Shown here piece after piece: positions 16,403 through 24,951 of a DNA stretch of 29,612 nt. Source of the stretch: Promethearchaeia archaeon. Lineage in GTDB: Archaea; Asgardarchaeota; Lokiarchaeia; Sigyniarchaeales; SOKP01. Position 1 is the stretch's first letter, and each line of letters opens with the position of its first letter. A model generated the notes under the pieces. The model did not search any database. It saw nothing but the letters and a program-made list of their open reading frames with translations, and was not told the DNA's origin. Where the stretch lies: the NCBI GenBank assembly GCA_029856295.1, contig JAHQWS010000223.1, forward strand, positions 1-29,612. Reading direction: 5' to 3'. The position numbers and the translations under genes were made by a program.

Positions 16403-17848
16403 ATGAGTCAATCAAGATCTTATCAAGAAAATTCTTCTTCAGAAAATTCAATTAAAAAGCATGGTATAAAAAGACAAATATATTATCAAATAAGTGCCTT
16501 TATAAGCATTCTTTTATTTGTTATGTGGGGATACCTTCAATTTTTTGCCGTCTCCGTACTTTTAATCCCCATTTTTTTTATTCCGATAATTTATCTCATT
16601 TACTCTATAGTGGATGGCATAAATGATCCAATATTGGGCTATCTTACCGATAAATATAAGAAATTTACGGCTAAATATGGAAAACGGTATCCTTGGATTA
16701 TGATTGGAGCAATTATATCTCCAATTATTCTCGTGTTATGTTTCGTACCTGTCGTTGATGTTCAGTCGAACCCTGAAGCAGCTATTATAGCTGTCGCGTG
16801 GTTAATTCTCATGATGTGTATATATGAAACTTTCTTGACTTTAAGAGAAATAAGCCATGTGTCATTATTTCCGGATTTGTTTAGAGATCTAGAGCAAAGA
16901 GCAAATGTAGCTGGCATCGGAATGTTTATAGTACTTATATGCCAAATTATCGCGTCTGTTTCCATCCCATTAATTATAGCAAATCTGGGAGGAGCTTACA
17001 ACCCAAATGCTTATTTAGGAGCAGTCATATTTGTTGCGATAGTAAATTATATCCTAATACTACCATTACATTGGGGGGTTCGTGAAACCGAGGAAATGAA
17101 AGAAGCACGTTCAAAATTAGAGAAGGAAGAAAAATCTTCGGTTTCCGTGAGGGAAGTACTTATTCGAATATTTAAGGATAGAAATTGGATGTCATATTTA
17201 TTTGCTTTTCTCTGTTGGGCAATTGCGGGAGCTTGTATTTTAGCGGGAGTTAATTTTTTTGTACTTCATTATCTCGGACTGGGTATAGAAGCTACAATTC
17301 TTCCCATGCTAGCAGTATTATTATTAGCGATCATTACAATACCTCTTTGGGTATATCTGCCAAAGAAGCTTTGGAGTATAAAAAAAACATATCTTGCTGG
17401 TTTAATTGCCTCTGCTATACCATATCTATTACTTTTCTTTGTAACAGATTATATTGGATTTATTATTGTAATAGCCCTAGTAGGTATAGGCTATAGCGCA
17501 AATTGGGGCGTTGTTTACAGTCTTGTTCAAGCTGAAACCATTGATAATGCTGTCGTAAAAACAGGTATACGCGAAGAAGCCAGTTATATGGGTGTTTTGC
17601 GAGTGTTTTCTGCATTTTCATGGTTTTTTCAAACTCTCATTTTTGCGATAGTGTGGACTGTTACTGGGTATGTTCCAGCAAGAGGTGCTAATCAAACGGA
17701 ACTTGCCAAGTTCGGTCTAAAGCTTATTATTTCCCTTGTTCCATTTGTTTTTGTTGTACTTGGAATAATAGTTTTTGTTATTACATATACAATTACTAAA
17801 GAAGAAGCACAATCGAATAGAGAAAAGTTGTTAGAGTTAGGACTTTAA
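16403..17848 (+). CDS. GPH/MelB-type sugar:cation symporter (MFS), paralog group
   Basis: A 481-residue transporter with a hydrophilic N-terminal tail of about 25 residues and about 12 membrane segments. VDGINDPILGYLTDKYKKF followed by AKYGKRYPWIMIG carries the GPH signature. It closely resembles the symporters at 23313 and 24952 over its whole length, including LREISH.SLFPDLFR in the middle and the C-terminal tail K-L-L-E-L-G-L. It should import a small anionic or neutral sugar-like compound with a cation. The divergent TetR gene probably regulates it, and the sulfatase 77 nt downstream suggests its cargo is sulfated. Confidence 0.83.
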   Translation: MSQSRSYQENSSSENSIKKHGIKRQIYYQISAFISILLFVMWGYLQFFAVSVLLIPIFFIPIIYLIYSIVDGINDPILGYLTDKYKKFTAKYGKRYPWIMIGAIISPIILVLCFVPVVDVQSNPEAAIIAVAWLILMMCIYETFLTLREISHVSLFPDLFRDLEQRANVAGIGMFIVLICQIIASVSIPLIIANLGGAYNPNAYLGAVIFVAIVNYILILPLHWGVRETEEMKEARSKLEKEEKSSVSVREVLIRIFKDRNWMSYLFAFLCWAIAGACILAGVNFFVLHYLGLGIEATILPMLAVLLLAIITIPLWVYLPKKLWSIKKTYLAGLIASAIPYLLLFFVTDYIGFIIVIALVGIGYSANWGVVYSLVQAETIDNAVVKTGIREEASYMGVLRVFSAFSWFFQTLIFAIVWTVTGYVPARGANQTELAKFGLKLIISLVPFVFVVLGIIVFVITYTITKEEAQSNREKLLELGL

Positions 17849-17925
17849 AGCTTACAATATCAAAATTCTTTACTTTTTTATATACTAGTCATAAAATTAA
17901 AATCTAATATGAAAAATGGAAAAAG

Positions 17926-19311
17926 ATGACAAAGCCGAATATTGTATTTATACTGATTGATGATATGGGATGGAAGGACCTTGGTTGTTATGGAAGTGAA
18001 TTCTACGAGACACCTCACTTAGATGCTATGGTTAAAGAGGGGATACGTTTTACTGATGCTTATGCTGCGTGTCCAGTATGTTCTCCCACTAGGGCAAGTA
18101 TTTTGACTGGAAAATATCCTGCCACACTAGGAATAACTACCTTTATCGGAGATCATGCGAAGGGCAAACTGTTATTTGCCCCCTATATTGATCACCTTCC
18201 TTTGAAAGAAAAAACCATCGCTAGTACACTTAAAGAAACAGGCTATCGTACTTATCATGTTGGTAAGTGGCACCTTGGAGGTGAACCCTATTGGCCAGAA
18301 CATCATGGTTTTGATGTGAATATCGCAGGCTGTCATTGGGGATTGCCGATGAAAGGATATTTTAGTCCCTATGGCAATCCCAAACTTGAGGACGGTCCTA
18401 AAGGTGAATATCTTACGGATCGGCTTACTGATGAGGCAATTAAACTTCTTAAGACAAATGGAGATAGTCCTTTTTTCCTACATCTTTCTTATTATGCGGT
18501 TCATATTCCTATCCAAGTTCCGAGGAGCTATAAAGAAAAGTATAAAAAAAAGGTTAAGGATCTTGGTCTTGACAATATAAAAACATTCGAAGAAGGACCC
18601 TACTTCCCATGTGAACATAAGAAAAAGTACCGTATCAAACGTCGACTATTACAATCGAATCCAGCATATGCGGGTATGATTGAAAAACTTGACGAGAATA
18701 TCGGACGATTAATCAAGACAATCGAGGACTTAGATAAAACAAACAATACTGTAATAATACTCACATCAGATAACGGAGGTTTGGCAACAGCAGAAGGTTC
18801 TCCAACCTGTAATGCCCCTCTAAGCGAAGGTAAAGGCTGGATGTATGAAGGAGGGACCCGTGAGCCTCTTATCATCAAATGGCCAGGAGTTATCGTCCCT
18901 AATAGCGTGTGTACATGTCCTGTTACAAGTCCAGATTTCTATCCAACGATTTTAGAGATGGCTGGTCTGAACCTAATGCCTAAACAACATAGAGATGGTG
19001 TAAGTTTAGTGCCTCTTTTAAGATCCAACAGTACATTGAATCGCGAAGCAATTTTTTGGCATTTTCCTCATTATGGAAATCAGGGAGGAACACCTGGGTC
19101 ATCAGTACGGGCTGGTGACTACAAGTTAATCGAATTCTTCGAGGATGGAAGCGTTGAACTATTTAATTTGAGAAATGATATCAGTGAAAAACACAATATT
19201 GCCGAAGAATTACCCGACATAACATCTCACCTCAAGATATTGCTTAAGGACTGGAAGAAACGTGTTGAAGCCAAGATCCCGGAACCAAACCCTGATTACG
19301 AAAACTCCTGA
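17926..19311 (+). CDS. sulfatase, formylglycine type (CSPTR), likely acquired
   Basis: A 461-residue arylsulfatase-A-like enzyme with all key residues: D12-D13 (LIDDMGW), the FGly signature C52-S-P-T-R56, GKWH with K114 and H116, and TSDNGG with D282-N283. It is a different subfamily from the CMPNR sulfatases in this window and looks like bacterial enzymes acting on sulfated carbohydrates. No signal peptide is present, so it should work in the cytoplasm. Base composition differs from its neighbours: sampled 60-base lines run about 38-48 percent GC against about 23 percent in the next sulfatase gene, suggesting recent transfer. It sits 77 nt after the symporter. An in-frame start is clear; the ATG at 17909 reads into a stop. 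Confidence 0.87.
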   Translation: MTKPNIVFILIDDMGWKDLGCYGSEFYETPHLDAMVKEGIRFTDAYAACPVCSPTRASILTGKYPATLGITTFIGDHAKGKLLFAPYIDHLPLKEKTIASTLKETGYRTYHVGKWHLGGEPYWPEHHGFDVNIAGCHWGLPMKGYFSPYGNPKLEDGPKGEYLTDRLTDEAIKLLKTNGDSPFFLHLSYYAVHIPIQVPRSYKEKYKKKVKDLGLDNIKTFEEGPYFPCEHKKKYRIKRRLLQSNPAYAGMIEKLDENIGRLIKTIEDLDKTNNTVIILTSDNGGLATAEGSPTCNAPLSEGKGWMYEGGTREPLIIKWPGVIVPNSVCTCPVTSPDFYPTILEMAGLNLMPKQHRDGVSLVPLLRSNSTLNREAIFWHFPHYGNQGGTPGSSVRAGDYKLIEFFEDGSVELFNLRNDISEKHNIAEELPDITSHLKILLKDWKKRVEAKIPEPNPDYENS

Positions 19312-19628
19312 AGCAACAAAATTCAGCAATTTAATTTCTGGAGATGGGTATATAACAAAATACATTGGAATAGGCGTGGATTTGATAAAATAAATAAATT
19401 CTAATAATATTCTTTGATTCAATCGTTCAAATATTGAAGAAATGAAGAGATTTTATGATGATCTAAGAAAATTAGAATTAGAGCCCTTTAGCTAACTTTT
19501 TTTATTTATTTTAACAAGATAAAGAATTAAATTACATAATTCAAAAGTTTTTATTTTTTCTTGTTTTTATATAATCAGATAATTTAATTACATCTTGACC
19601 TTAATCCTACAGAAATGGAAGGCTAGTA
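19312..19628. other. 317-nt intergenic region between two sulfatase genes
   Basis: It holds a seven-T tract (19497-19503) that may terminate the upstream sulfatase, a TATA-like TTTTTATATAAT (19564-19575), and GGAAGG (19617-19622) 6 nt before the next ATG. A short open frame at 19442-19495 (MKRFYDDLRKLELEPFS) could be a relic or chance. Nothing else is recognised. Confidence 0.4.
19497..19511 (+). terminator. possible T-tract terminator after the CSPTR sulfatase
   Basis: Seven T followed by ATTTATTTT about 185 nt after the sulfatase stop. The distance makes it less certain than the other T-tracts here. Confidence 0.25.
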
Positions 19629-21206
19629 ATGACCGAAAAATTGAATTTTTTATTTATTTTTACTGACCAACAACGAAAGGACCATTTAAGCTGTTATAAT
19701 GATAATATGGTCTTGAAGACACCTCATATTGATAAAATCTCAAAAGAGGGGATTACATTTACCAATTTTTATTGTAATAATCCTATATGCATGCCAAATA
19801 GAAGCACTATTTTTACCGGCCAATATCCTTCTGTTCACGGAGTCACGACAAACGGTAGAAATCTGCCCCAAGGGACAAGGACATTTGTGGATATCTTAAG
19901 AGAAAACGGATATCATACAGCCAACTTTGGAAAAATTCATTTAAACTATTTCGGGGCAACAAATAAGCAATTTAATGAGGAACTCGAAAGCCAAGAATTT
20001 GCTCTTCCTAAGTATTATAAAATATTAACCAATCATATCCCTTATTTTGGACTGGAAGAATTTAAAATCGTATCGGGACATGGAATTCTATGCGGACATC
20101 CTGATTATTTAAATTGGGTCGTATCAAAGATTAATTTGGATGAAAATTTACAATTAAAGTTAAACATTGATCCGGAGGATACAGAACGAGACCTTTTAAG
20201 GAAATTTGCCAAATTAATGAACCCTAATAAAGAGCACTCTTTTATGAAATTGCAAGTGTGGAACCATGATATCCCAGAAGAGTTGTATTCAACCACATTT
20301 GTAAAAGAGCACGCTATTGCATATTTGGAGAGATTTGCTCATGGTTATTTTCCTAAGGATAATTTTTTCATGTTTTGTAGTTTTGGTGATCCACACCATC
20401 CCTTCAGTCCACCAGGAAAATATTTTGACATGTTTAAACCAGAAGATATTATCCTTCCCAGTTCATTTAATGATAACCATGAAAATAGCACATCATTGAA
20501 TAAAAGACATTATTCAAAATTAGTAAATACTGAAGGAACGGTACGGCTTCTTTTTCCAAAAGCGAAAGATTTAACGGAGTTGGATGCTAAACGAGTTATT
20601 GCTGCATCTTATGGAATGGAAAAAATGATTGATGATGCGATTGGAGAAATTTTAGATGTATTAAAAAAAACAGGTTTAGCAGAGAATACTGTGGTCATTT
20701 ATACGACTGATCACGGAGATTTAGGGGGAGAACATAAGTTCTTTTTTAAAGGACCGTTTTTATACCAAGGTTTAATCAATATTCCTTTTATTATGAAGAT
20801 CCCCAATGGTTTAAAGAATAAAGTATGCTCATCATTAGTCAGTTCAATTGATATTCCAGAGACGATTTTGGAGCTTGCAGGTTTTCCCATACCTGACTTA
20901 ATGCAAGGAAGAAGCATGATTCCAATTTTAAGAAACCCAGATGAAAAAATTAATGAAAATATTCTGGTTGAAATGGATGATGAATATATAAATGAAAAAA
21001 CAAGAAGCTTAATTACCGATGAATGGCGGATTACAATTTTTCGTGAATACGGAGAATTATTCAATCTTAAAGAAGATCCTGATGAAATGAATAATTTATG
21101 GGATGATGAGTCTCTAAAAGACATAAAATTAGAGCTAATTTTAAAGTTAATGCGAAAGAATTTGCAAAAAGCAGAGAGCCATGTGAAAAGAGATTGCCTT
21201 TATTAA
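19629..21206 (+). CDS. sulfatase, formylglycine (CMPNR) type, paralog of the one at 5672
   Basis: A 525-residue sulfatase with D13-Q14 (FTDQ), C54-M-P-N-R58, the GKIHLNYF block, and TTDHGDLGGEH with D361-H362. It matches the protein at 5672 closely: NPICMPNRSTIFTG is identical, and YPSVHGV.TNGRNLP, FCSFGDPHHP and the ending RITIFREYGELFNLKEDP align. It differs by longer insertions (around residues 115-215). It has no signal peptide. GGAAGG at 19617-19622 precedes the ATG by 6 nt, and a TATA-like box at 19564-19575 suggests its own promoter. It is probably a second, substrate-shifted copy of the same sulfatase. The substrate is unknown. Confidence 0.87.
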   Translation: MTEKLNFLFIFTDQQRKDHLSCYNDNMVLKTPHIDKISKEGITFTNFYCNNPICMPNRSTIFTGQYPSVHGVTTNGRNLPQGTRTFVDILRENGYHTANFGKIHLNYFGATNKQFNEELESQEFALPKYYKILTNHIPYFGLEEFKIVSGHGILCGHPDYLNWVVSKINLDENLQLKLNIDPEDTERDLLRKFAKLMNPNKEHSFMKLQVWNHDIPEELYSTTFVKEHAIAYLERFAHGYFPKDNFFMFCSFGDPHHPFSPPGKYFDMFKPEDIILPSSFNDNHENSTSLNKRHYSKLVNTEGTVRLLFPKAKDLTELDAKRVIAASYGMEKMIDDAIGEILDVLKKTGLAENTVVIYTTDHGDLGGEHKFFFKGPFLYQGLINIPFIMKIPNGLKNKVCSSLVSSIDIPETILELAGFPIPDLMQGRSMIPILRNPDEKINENILVEMDDEYINEKTRSLITDEWRITIFREYGELFNLKEDPDEMNNLWDDESLKDIKLELILKLMRKNLQKAESHVKRDCLY

Positions 21207-21326
21207 ATGTAAATTTTAATACCTCCAATCTAGAACACTGAAAAATGCAAATATTAAATAATCCTCCTACTATATTTATATATCTAAAAATTCACTTTAA
21301 TGATAAATAACTAACAGAGGCTTATT

Positions 21327-22055
21327 ATGGTAATAAGTGATTTAACAAGTTTAGACATTATAAATGGTATTTTTACGACATTAGCAACTGTAATTGGTAT
21401 AATTGTGGGAATTATAATTGCTTGGAAATATTTTTCTTATAAGCGAAAGGAACTTCTTACAGTGGGTATTAGTTTAATTTTTGGTTCTGTAGTGTACTGG
21501 TCAAGTTCAATTACCTTTTTTTTAATTATCCTGTTTAATTACGAGCCAGAACTCGTCTTTCACTTATCTTTTCATTTGTTAGTCCCGCTTGGATTACTGT
21601 TTTGGATATATTCATTTGCCATCCTCGTATATCCAAAATCGGTAAAAAAAATCTTGCTGATCTTCGTAATAATTTGTGCTCTATACGACAGTTTTCTGTT
21701 GTATTTTTTACTCACTAATCCAGAAAGTTTGGGACGTAGAACAGGGAAAATAACTGGTGAGGCGTTTTTATACATTAGTAGTTTCTTATTATTTGTAATT
21801 GTAGTACTTATAATCACAATGTCAATCTTTATAACCAGATGCTTGCGTTCAGACCAACCAGTAATCAAATGGAAAGGAAGTTTTCTATTATTTTCTATGA
21901 TTATAGGTACCATTTCTGGATTAATTGGGATGTTTTTTCCTGATACCGCATTAATAATAATTATTACAAGAACACTTCGAGTGATATCTTCCATTTTTAG
22001 CTATATGGGATGGCTTTTCCCGAGAAGGATAGCTAAACTCGTAATAAAAGAGTAG
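21327..22055 (+). CDS. uncharacterised seven-transmembrane protein
   Basis: Not recognised. The 242 residues contain about seven hydrophobic helices (roughly 11-33, 45-67, 77-101, 108-130, 144-170, 183-205, 209-232) joined by short loops, the basic KYFSYKRKE after the first and RCLRSDQPVIKWKG before the sixth. This layout resembles the 7TM sensor domains that precede signalling modules in some prokaryotic histidine kinases, but nothing follows the membrane part here. AGAGG (21316-21320) stands 6 nt before the ATG, and TATATTTATATA (21271-21282) is a fitting TATA box. It sits apart from the sugar genes, convergent with the orphan at 22140. Confidence 0.6.
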   Translation: MVISDLTSLDIINGIFTTLATVIGIIVGIIIAWKYFSYKRKELLTVGISLIFGSVVYWSSSITFFLIILFNYEPELVFHLSFHLLVPLGLLFWIYSFAILVYPKSVKKILLIFVIICALYDSFLLYFLLTNPESLGRRTGKITGEAFLYISSFLLFVIVVLIITMSIFITRCLRSDQPVIKWKGSFLLFSMIIGTISGLIGMFFPDTALIIIITRTLRVISSIFSYMGWLFPRRIAKLVIKE

Positions 22056-22082
22056 TTTGAAATTTCAAAATTTTTTACTTTA

Positions 22083-22095
22083 TTTTTTTTTTTTC
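22083..22095 (+). terminator. T-tract terminator after the 7TM gene
   Basis: Twelve T (22083-22094) and a C follow TTTTTTACTTTA soon after the 7TM stop, between convergent genes. This is the strongest T-tract in the window. Confidence 0.5.
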
Positions 22096-22113
22096 TAAAA
22101 TATAACGTAAAGA

Positions 22114-22133
22114 TCCCAAATATGTATTTGGGA
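22114..22133. repeat. perfect inverted repeat between convergent genes (hairpin)
   Basis: TCCCAAATA-TG-TATTTGGGA is a perfect 9-bp palindrome with a 2-nt centre. It ends 6 nt from the stop of the minus-strand gene at 22140. In RNA it would form a compact hairpin at the 3' end of that transcript; on the plus strand it comes after the T-tract. A transcript-end or stability role is likely; a protein-binding palindrome is the alternative. Confidence 0.55.
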
Positions 22134-22139
22134 ATATAA

Positions 22140-23015
22140 TTATAGTTTTGGTCTAAAGCTAGTCGTAGAATATTTCAAATAATCTTTAATTCCAATAGCT
22201 CTTATGTTTGTAACGCCAAAATTTATTTTAACAATCTCTAATAAAAATTCTAAGTAAGATCTATCTATTTTAAAATTAAATTCCTTTTCTATATGATCAA
22301 TTATTAACTCCGAATCAATGGTTAAATCATTTTTAAATTTACTAGCAAAATCAACTATGGATTGTGATAATCGGGAAGTTTTACGTATTTCGTTCTTTAG
22401 TCCAAAATAGCTTGATGTTGGATCAAATTCCATAAAAAAATTGCTAACCATTTGTTTTTCTACTTTCAATTTTTTAGGATTGATGATGTTCTCCTCATCT
22501 CTAACAACTTTTTTCCCATCAAGAACTATATGTTCTTTATAGTTCTTTTTATTACTTTTATACTCATCTTCTGAGATTACTGATATGTATGCATCAAAGG
22601 AACCATCAATTAATTGCCTAAAGAAATTAAAGATATGATCGTTTAAAAAGGATAAATCTGAGATTATCGCTATTTTCTTGTTATAAAAAATTGATTTAAG
22701 AACATGAGTTACTAAATTCGCGGATATATTAAGCTTAATTGCATCTAAATTTAATGTATCTATCGAAATTAGTTCTTTCGCTTCAGGCTCTTCAGTTGGA
22801 GCAATATCTGGGATTTCAATTTGAAAATCCGCAATAAAATAATCTCTAATTGAAAGATTTTTATCTACATATGCGATAAAAGAATGATCACAGACTATTT
22901 CGGACGCAACATTAATTGCGAGAAGTCCACGCGACACATTTTTTATAGCTTCATCTGAAATTTCAATATTCCCTTTTTTTTTACAAGAAGGGCAAGTCAC
23001 TTGAATGATGGTCAA
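22140..23015 (-). CDS. uncharacterised protein with N-terminal CPxC/CxH zinc-knuckle-like module
   Basis: Function unknown. The 291 residues begin with C8-P-S-C11 and C42-D-H44, a likely zinc-binding module, followed by SFIAYVDKNLSIRDYFIADF. From memory, a similar CPxC...CxHsF.A.VDKN pattern recurs in hypothetical proteins of Asgard archaea; I cannot check it here. Residues about 85-150 look alpha/beta (IKLNISANLVTHVLKSIFYNKKIAIISDLSF) and the C-terminal half is mostly helical and charged. There are no membrane segments. The start is TTG with GAGGT about 9 nt upstream on the minus strand; no ATG is available near the Cys pair. It stands alone between the 7TM gene and a symporter. Confidence 0.6.
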   Translation of the reverse strand: MTIIQVTCPSCKKKGNIEISDEAIKNVSRGLLAINVASEIVCDHSFIAYVDKNLSIRDYFIADFQIEIPDIAPTEEPEAKELISIDTLNLDAIKLNISANLVTHVLKSIFYNKKIAIISDLSFLNDHIFNFFRQLIDGSFDAYISVISEDEYKSNKKNYKEHIVLDGKKVVRDEENIINPKKLKVEKQMVSNFFMEFDPTSSYFGLKNEIRKTSRLSQSIVDFASKFKNDLTIDSELIIDHIEKEFNFKIDRSYLEFLLEIVKINFGVTNIRAIGIKDYLKYSTTSFRPKL

Positions 23016-23312
23016 AATTTTCTAACCTCACTTATTAATTAAAGTTAATAACCCCTTGTTATAGATTAATTTTTTAGAATAATATAAAGAATATAATAAC
23101 TTTTATATTAAAATCTTGTTTTTTATGAACAAATTAGGAAAAATATCTAAGAATAAATAATTCGACTGCTAAATTAGAGAGCAGTTTTAATCGTCCGTTG
23201 CCGGCCTACTATACAATAGAGAAGAGAACAATGACTATTTAGATTATTAGTATAGATATTTTTGTATTTAAATATAAAAAAAAAGTTTTTAAAATATTTG
23301 ATTTAGTTTGGT
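23016..23312. other. 297-nt intergenic region with hairpin and small GC-richer patch
   Basis: No gene was found. It contains an inverted repeat ACTGCT/AGCAGT (23165-23170 and 23180-23185, 9-nt loop) followed by TTTTAA, then a 19-nt GC-richer patch (23191-23209) including GCCGGC, unusual in this AT-rich setting, and an A-run at 23276-23284 that reads as a T-tract on the minus strand. Confidence 0.4.
23272..23285 (-). terminator. T-tract terminator of the minus-strand symporter
   Basis: On the minus strand, CTTTTTTTTTATAT begins about 27 nt after the symporter stop. Nine consecutive T fit an archaeal oligo-T terminator. Confidence 0.45.
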
Positions 23313-24728
23313 TTAAATCCCCAGTTCTAATAATTTCCTTTTATTTGCTATTGCGTCTTCTTTGTCTAATTGATACATAATATAGAATAAAGCTATACCT
23401 ATTAGCGCAATTATAAACGGGATTATTGACATAGCGAATTTTAACCCAAAAATAGCAGGAGAGGTTTGATTAGGACCTTTTGCGGGCTCGTAGCCAAAAT
23501 ATCCCCATACAATTGCAAAGATAAGTGTTTGAAAAAAATAGATAAATGCCGAAAAGACCCGTAAAATTCCAATGTAAGTTCCTTCATCTCTTTTACCCGA
23601 TTTTGCAGCAGCGTTATCAATACCCTCAGCTTGAATTATATTAAAAATTATTCCCCAGCAGGCGCTATAACTTATACCGATAAGACCATATACAATTACA
23701 GCTCCCCAATAGTCAGTTACAAAAAAGAATGCAAGGTATACGAATGCAGCTGAGGCGAGAGCAAGTATATATGATTTCTTCATGCCAATTTTTCTCGGTA
23801 ATTTAACCCAAAGAGGGACTGAGATAAGAGCAAATGCGAGGGCCAATAAATTTGGTAGAATCATTACTTCTATGCCTAAACCCAGGCCGTGCAGTATGAA
23901 AAAGCCCATTCCTGCAGAGAAACATAATGCTGCGATCCCCCATAAAAGAAATGCGACTATTATCGCCATCCAATTTCTATCTTTTAAGACTCGTTTAACG
24001 ATTTTTATTACTGGTTCGTGTTCTTTGATCTCTTGATCTAACTTTACTCTCAGTTCTTTCATTTCTGGTGTTTCACGAACTCCTCTGCTATATGGAAATA
24101 TTAAGATATAACAAATTATGGTAACGAAAATAGCAACCCCTAAAAAAGCGGCAGGATTAGTTACCCCACCTAAACTTGCGATAATTAATGGAATAGCAAT
24201 GGCTCCGAAGACTTGGGCTACAACAGTTATGAGCATTGTAATTCCGCTAACAGCAGCTCTTTGATCATCATATCGGAATAAATCAGGAAAAAGGGATTGA
24301 TGGCTAATTTCTCGCAAGGTGGCAAAACTTTCATATGTGCACATCATGATCGTAATCCATATAGCGGCAATAAGTATTGAGTCCGAGATCGGAATAAAAA
24401 CTAAAAGGAGCGGTATCGGCCCGAGAATAGCTCCGATCATAATCCACGGAAAACGCTTTCCATATTTTTTCGTAAATTTTTTGGAACGATCTGTAAGATA
24501 TCCGAGGATCGGATCATTGAATCCGTCTACAATTGAATAAGTAAGATACATTAACGGTATCCATAATATTGGTATCAAAAGAACTGCAACGGAAAAGAAT
24601 TGAATTTGCCCCCACAACCCAAACATCAATATGCCGAAAAAACTACTTAAAGAGAAATATATTTCAGTCTTTTTATCGGGCCTTTTAAAGGCTTTTTCTA
24701 TATCCGGTTCTATCGTTGATTCTGTCAT
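23313..24728 (-). CDS. GPH/MelB-type sugar:cation symporter (MFS), paralog group
   Basis: A 471-residue transporter with about 12 membrane segments. VDGFNDPILGYLTDRSKKF and KKYGKRFPWIMIG give the GPH signature. Long stretches match the symporter at 24952: the N-terminal FKRPDKK.EI, LREISHQSLFPDLFRYDDQR, the LDQEIKEHEPV..VVKRVLKDRNWM-like central loop, and the tail K-L-L-E-L-G-I. The pair arose by duplication and is arranged head to head across 223 nt. It is the only transporter of the set on the minus strand and has no sulfatase directly downstream. The ligand is presumably related to that of its paralogs. Confidence 0.83.
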   Translation of the reverse strand: MTESTIEPDIEKAFKRPDKKTEIYFSLSSFFGILMFGLWGQIQFFSVAVLLIPILWIPLMYLTYSIVDGFNDPILGYLTDRSKKFTKKYGKRFPWIMIGAILGPIPLLLVFIPISDSILIAAIWITIMMCTYESFATLREISHQSLFPDLFRYDDQRAAVSGITMLITVVAQVFGAIAIPLIIASLGGVTNPAAFLGVAIFVTIICYILIFPYSRGVRETPEMKELRVKLDQEIKEHEPVIKIVKRVLKDRNWMAIIVAFLLWGIAALCFSAGMGFFILHGLGLGIEVMILPNLLALAFALISVPLWVKLPRKIGMKKSYILALASAAFVYLAFFFVTDYWGAVIVYGLIGISYSACWGIIFNIIQAEGIDNAAAKSGKRDEGTYIGILRVFSAFIYFFQTLIFAIVWGYFGYEPAKGPNQTSPAIFGLKFAMSIIPFIIALIGIALFYIMYQLDKEDAIANKRKLLELGI

Positions 24729-24918
24729 ATTCTTTCATTTTTTTTTAATTTTTATTATTAATACTATTTTGGATTTTACATTATAATAACTTTTTCAATG
24801 ATTTTTTTTATATTACGATTATTTCAATACTCGCACATAACTTTTTTGTAAAGAACTCTAACTTTTATAAAAAAATTAAAAATAGGAAATACAATTAATT
24901 AAAATAATTAAAATTATA

Positions 24919-24928
24919 CTTTAAAAAC
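24919..24928 (+). promoter_or_regulatory. TATA box of the plus-strand symporter
   Basis: CTTTAAAAAC is centred about 28 nt before the ATG at 24952 with no ribosome site between, fitting a leaderless start. It lies in the 223-nt divergent gap (24729-24951), which is otherwise AT-rich with no clear operator. Confidence 0.35.
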
Positions 24929-24951
24929 AAATTAAATGATACATAACCCTC

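Noticed and set aside
23160..23209. Possible tRNA-Ser(GCT) anticodon arm with intron (CGACTGCTAA ... TCCGTTGC)
   Set aside because: The flanks do not form D, T or acceptor arms, the anticodon stem pairs poorly, and no CCA-proximal or T-loop sequence follows.
23310..23320. GGTTTAAATCC resembling a tRNA T-arm
   Set aside because: It covers the 3' end and stop codon of the minus-strand symporter; no tRNA body surrounds it.
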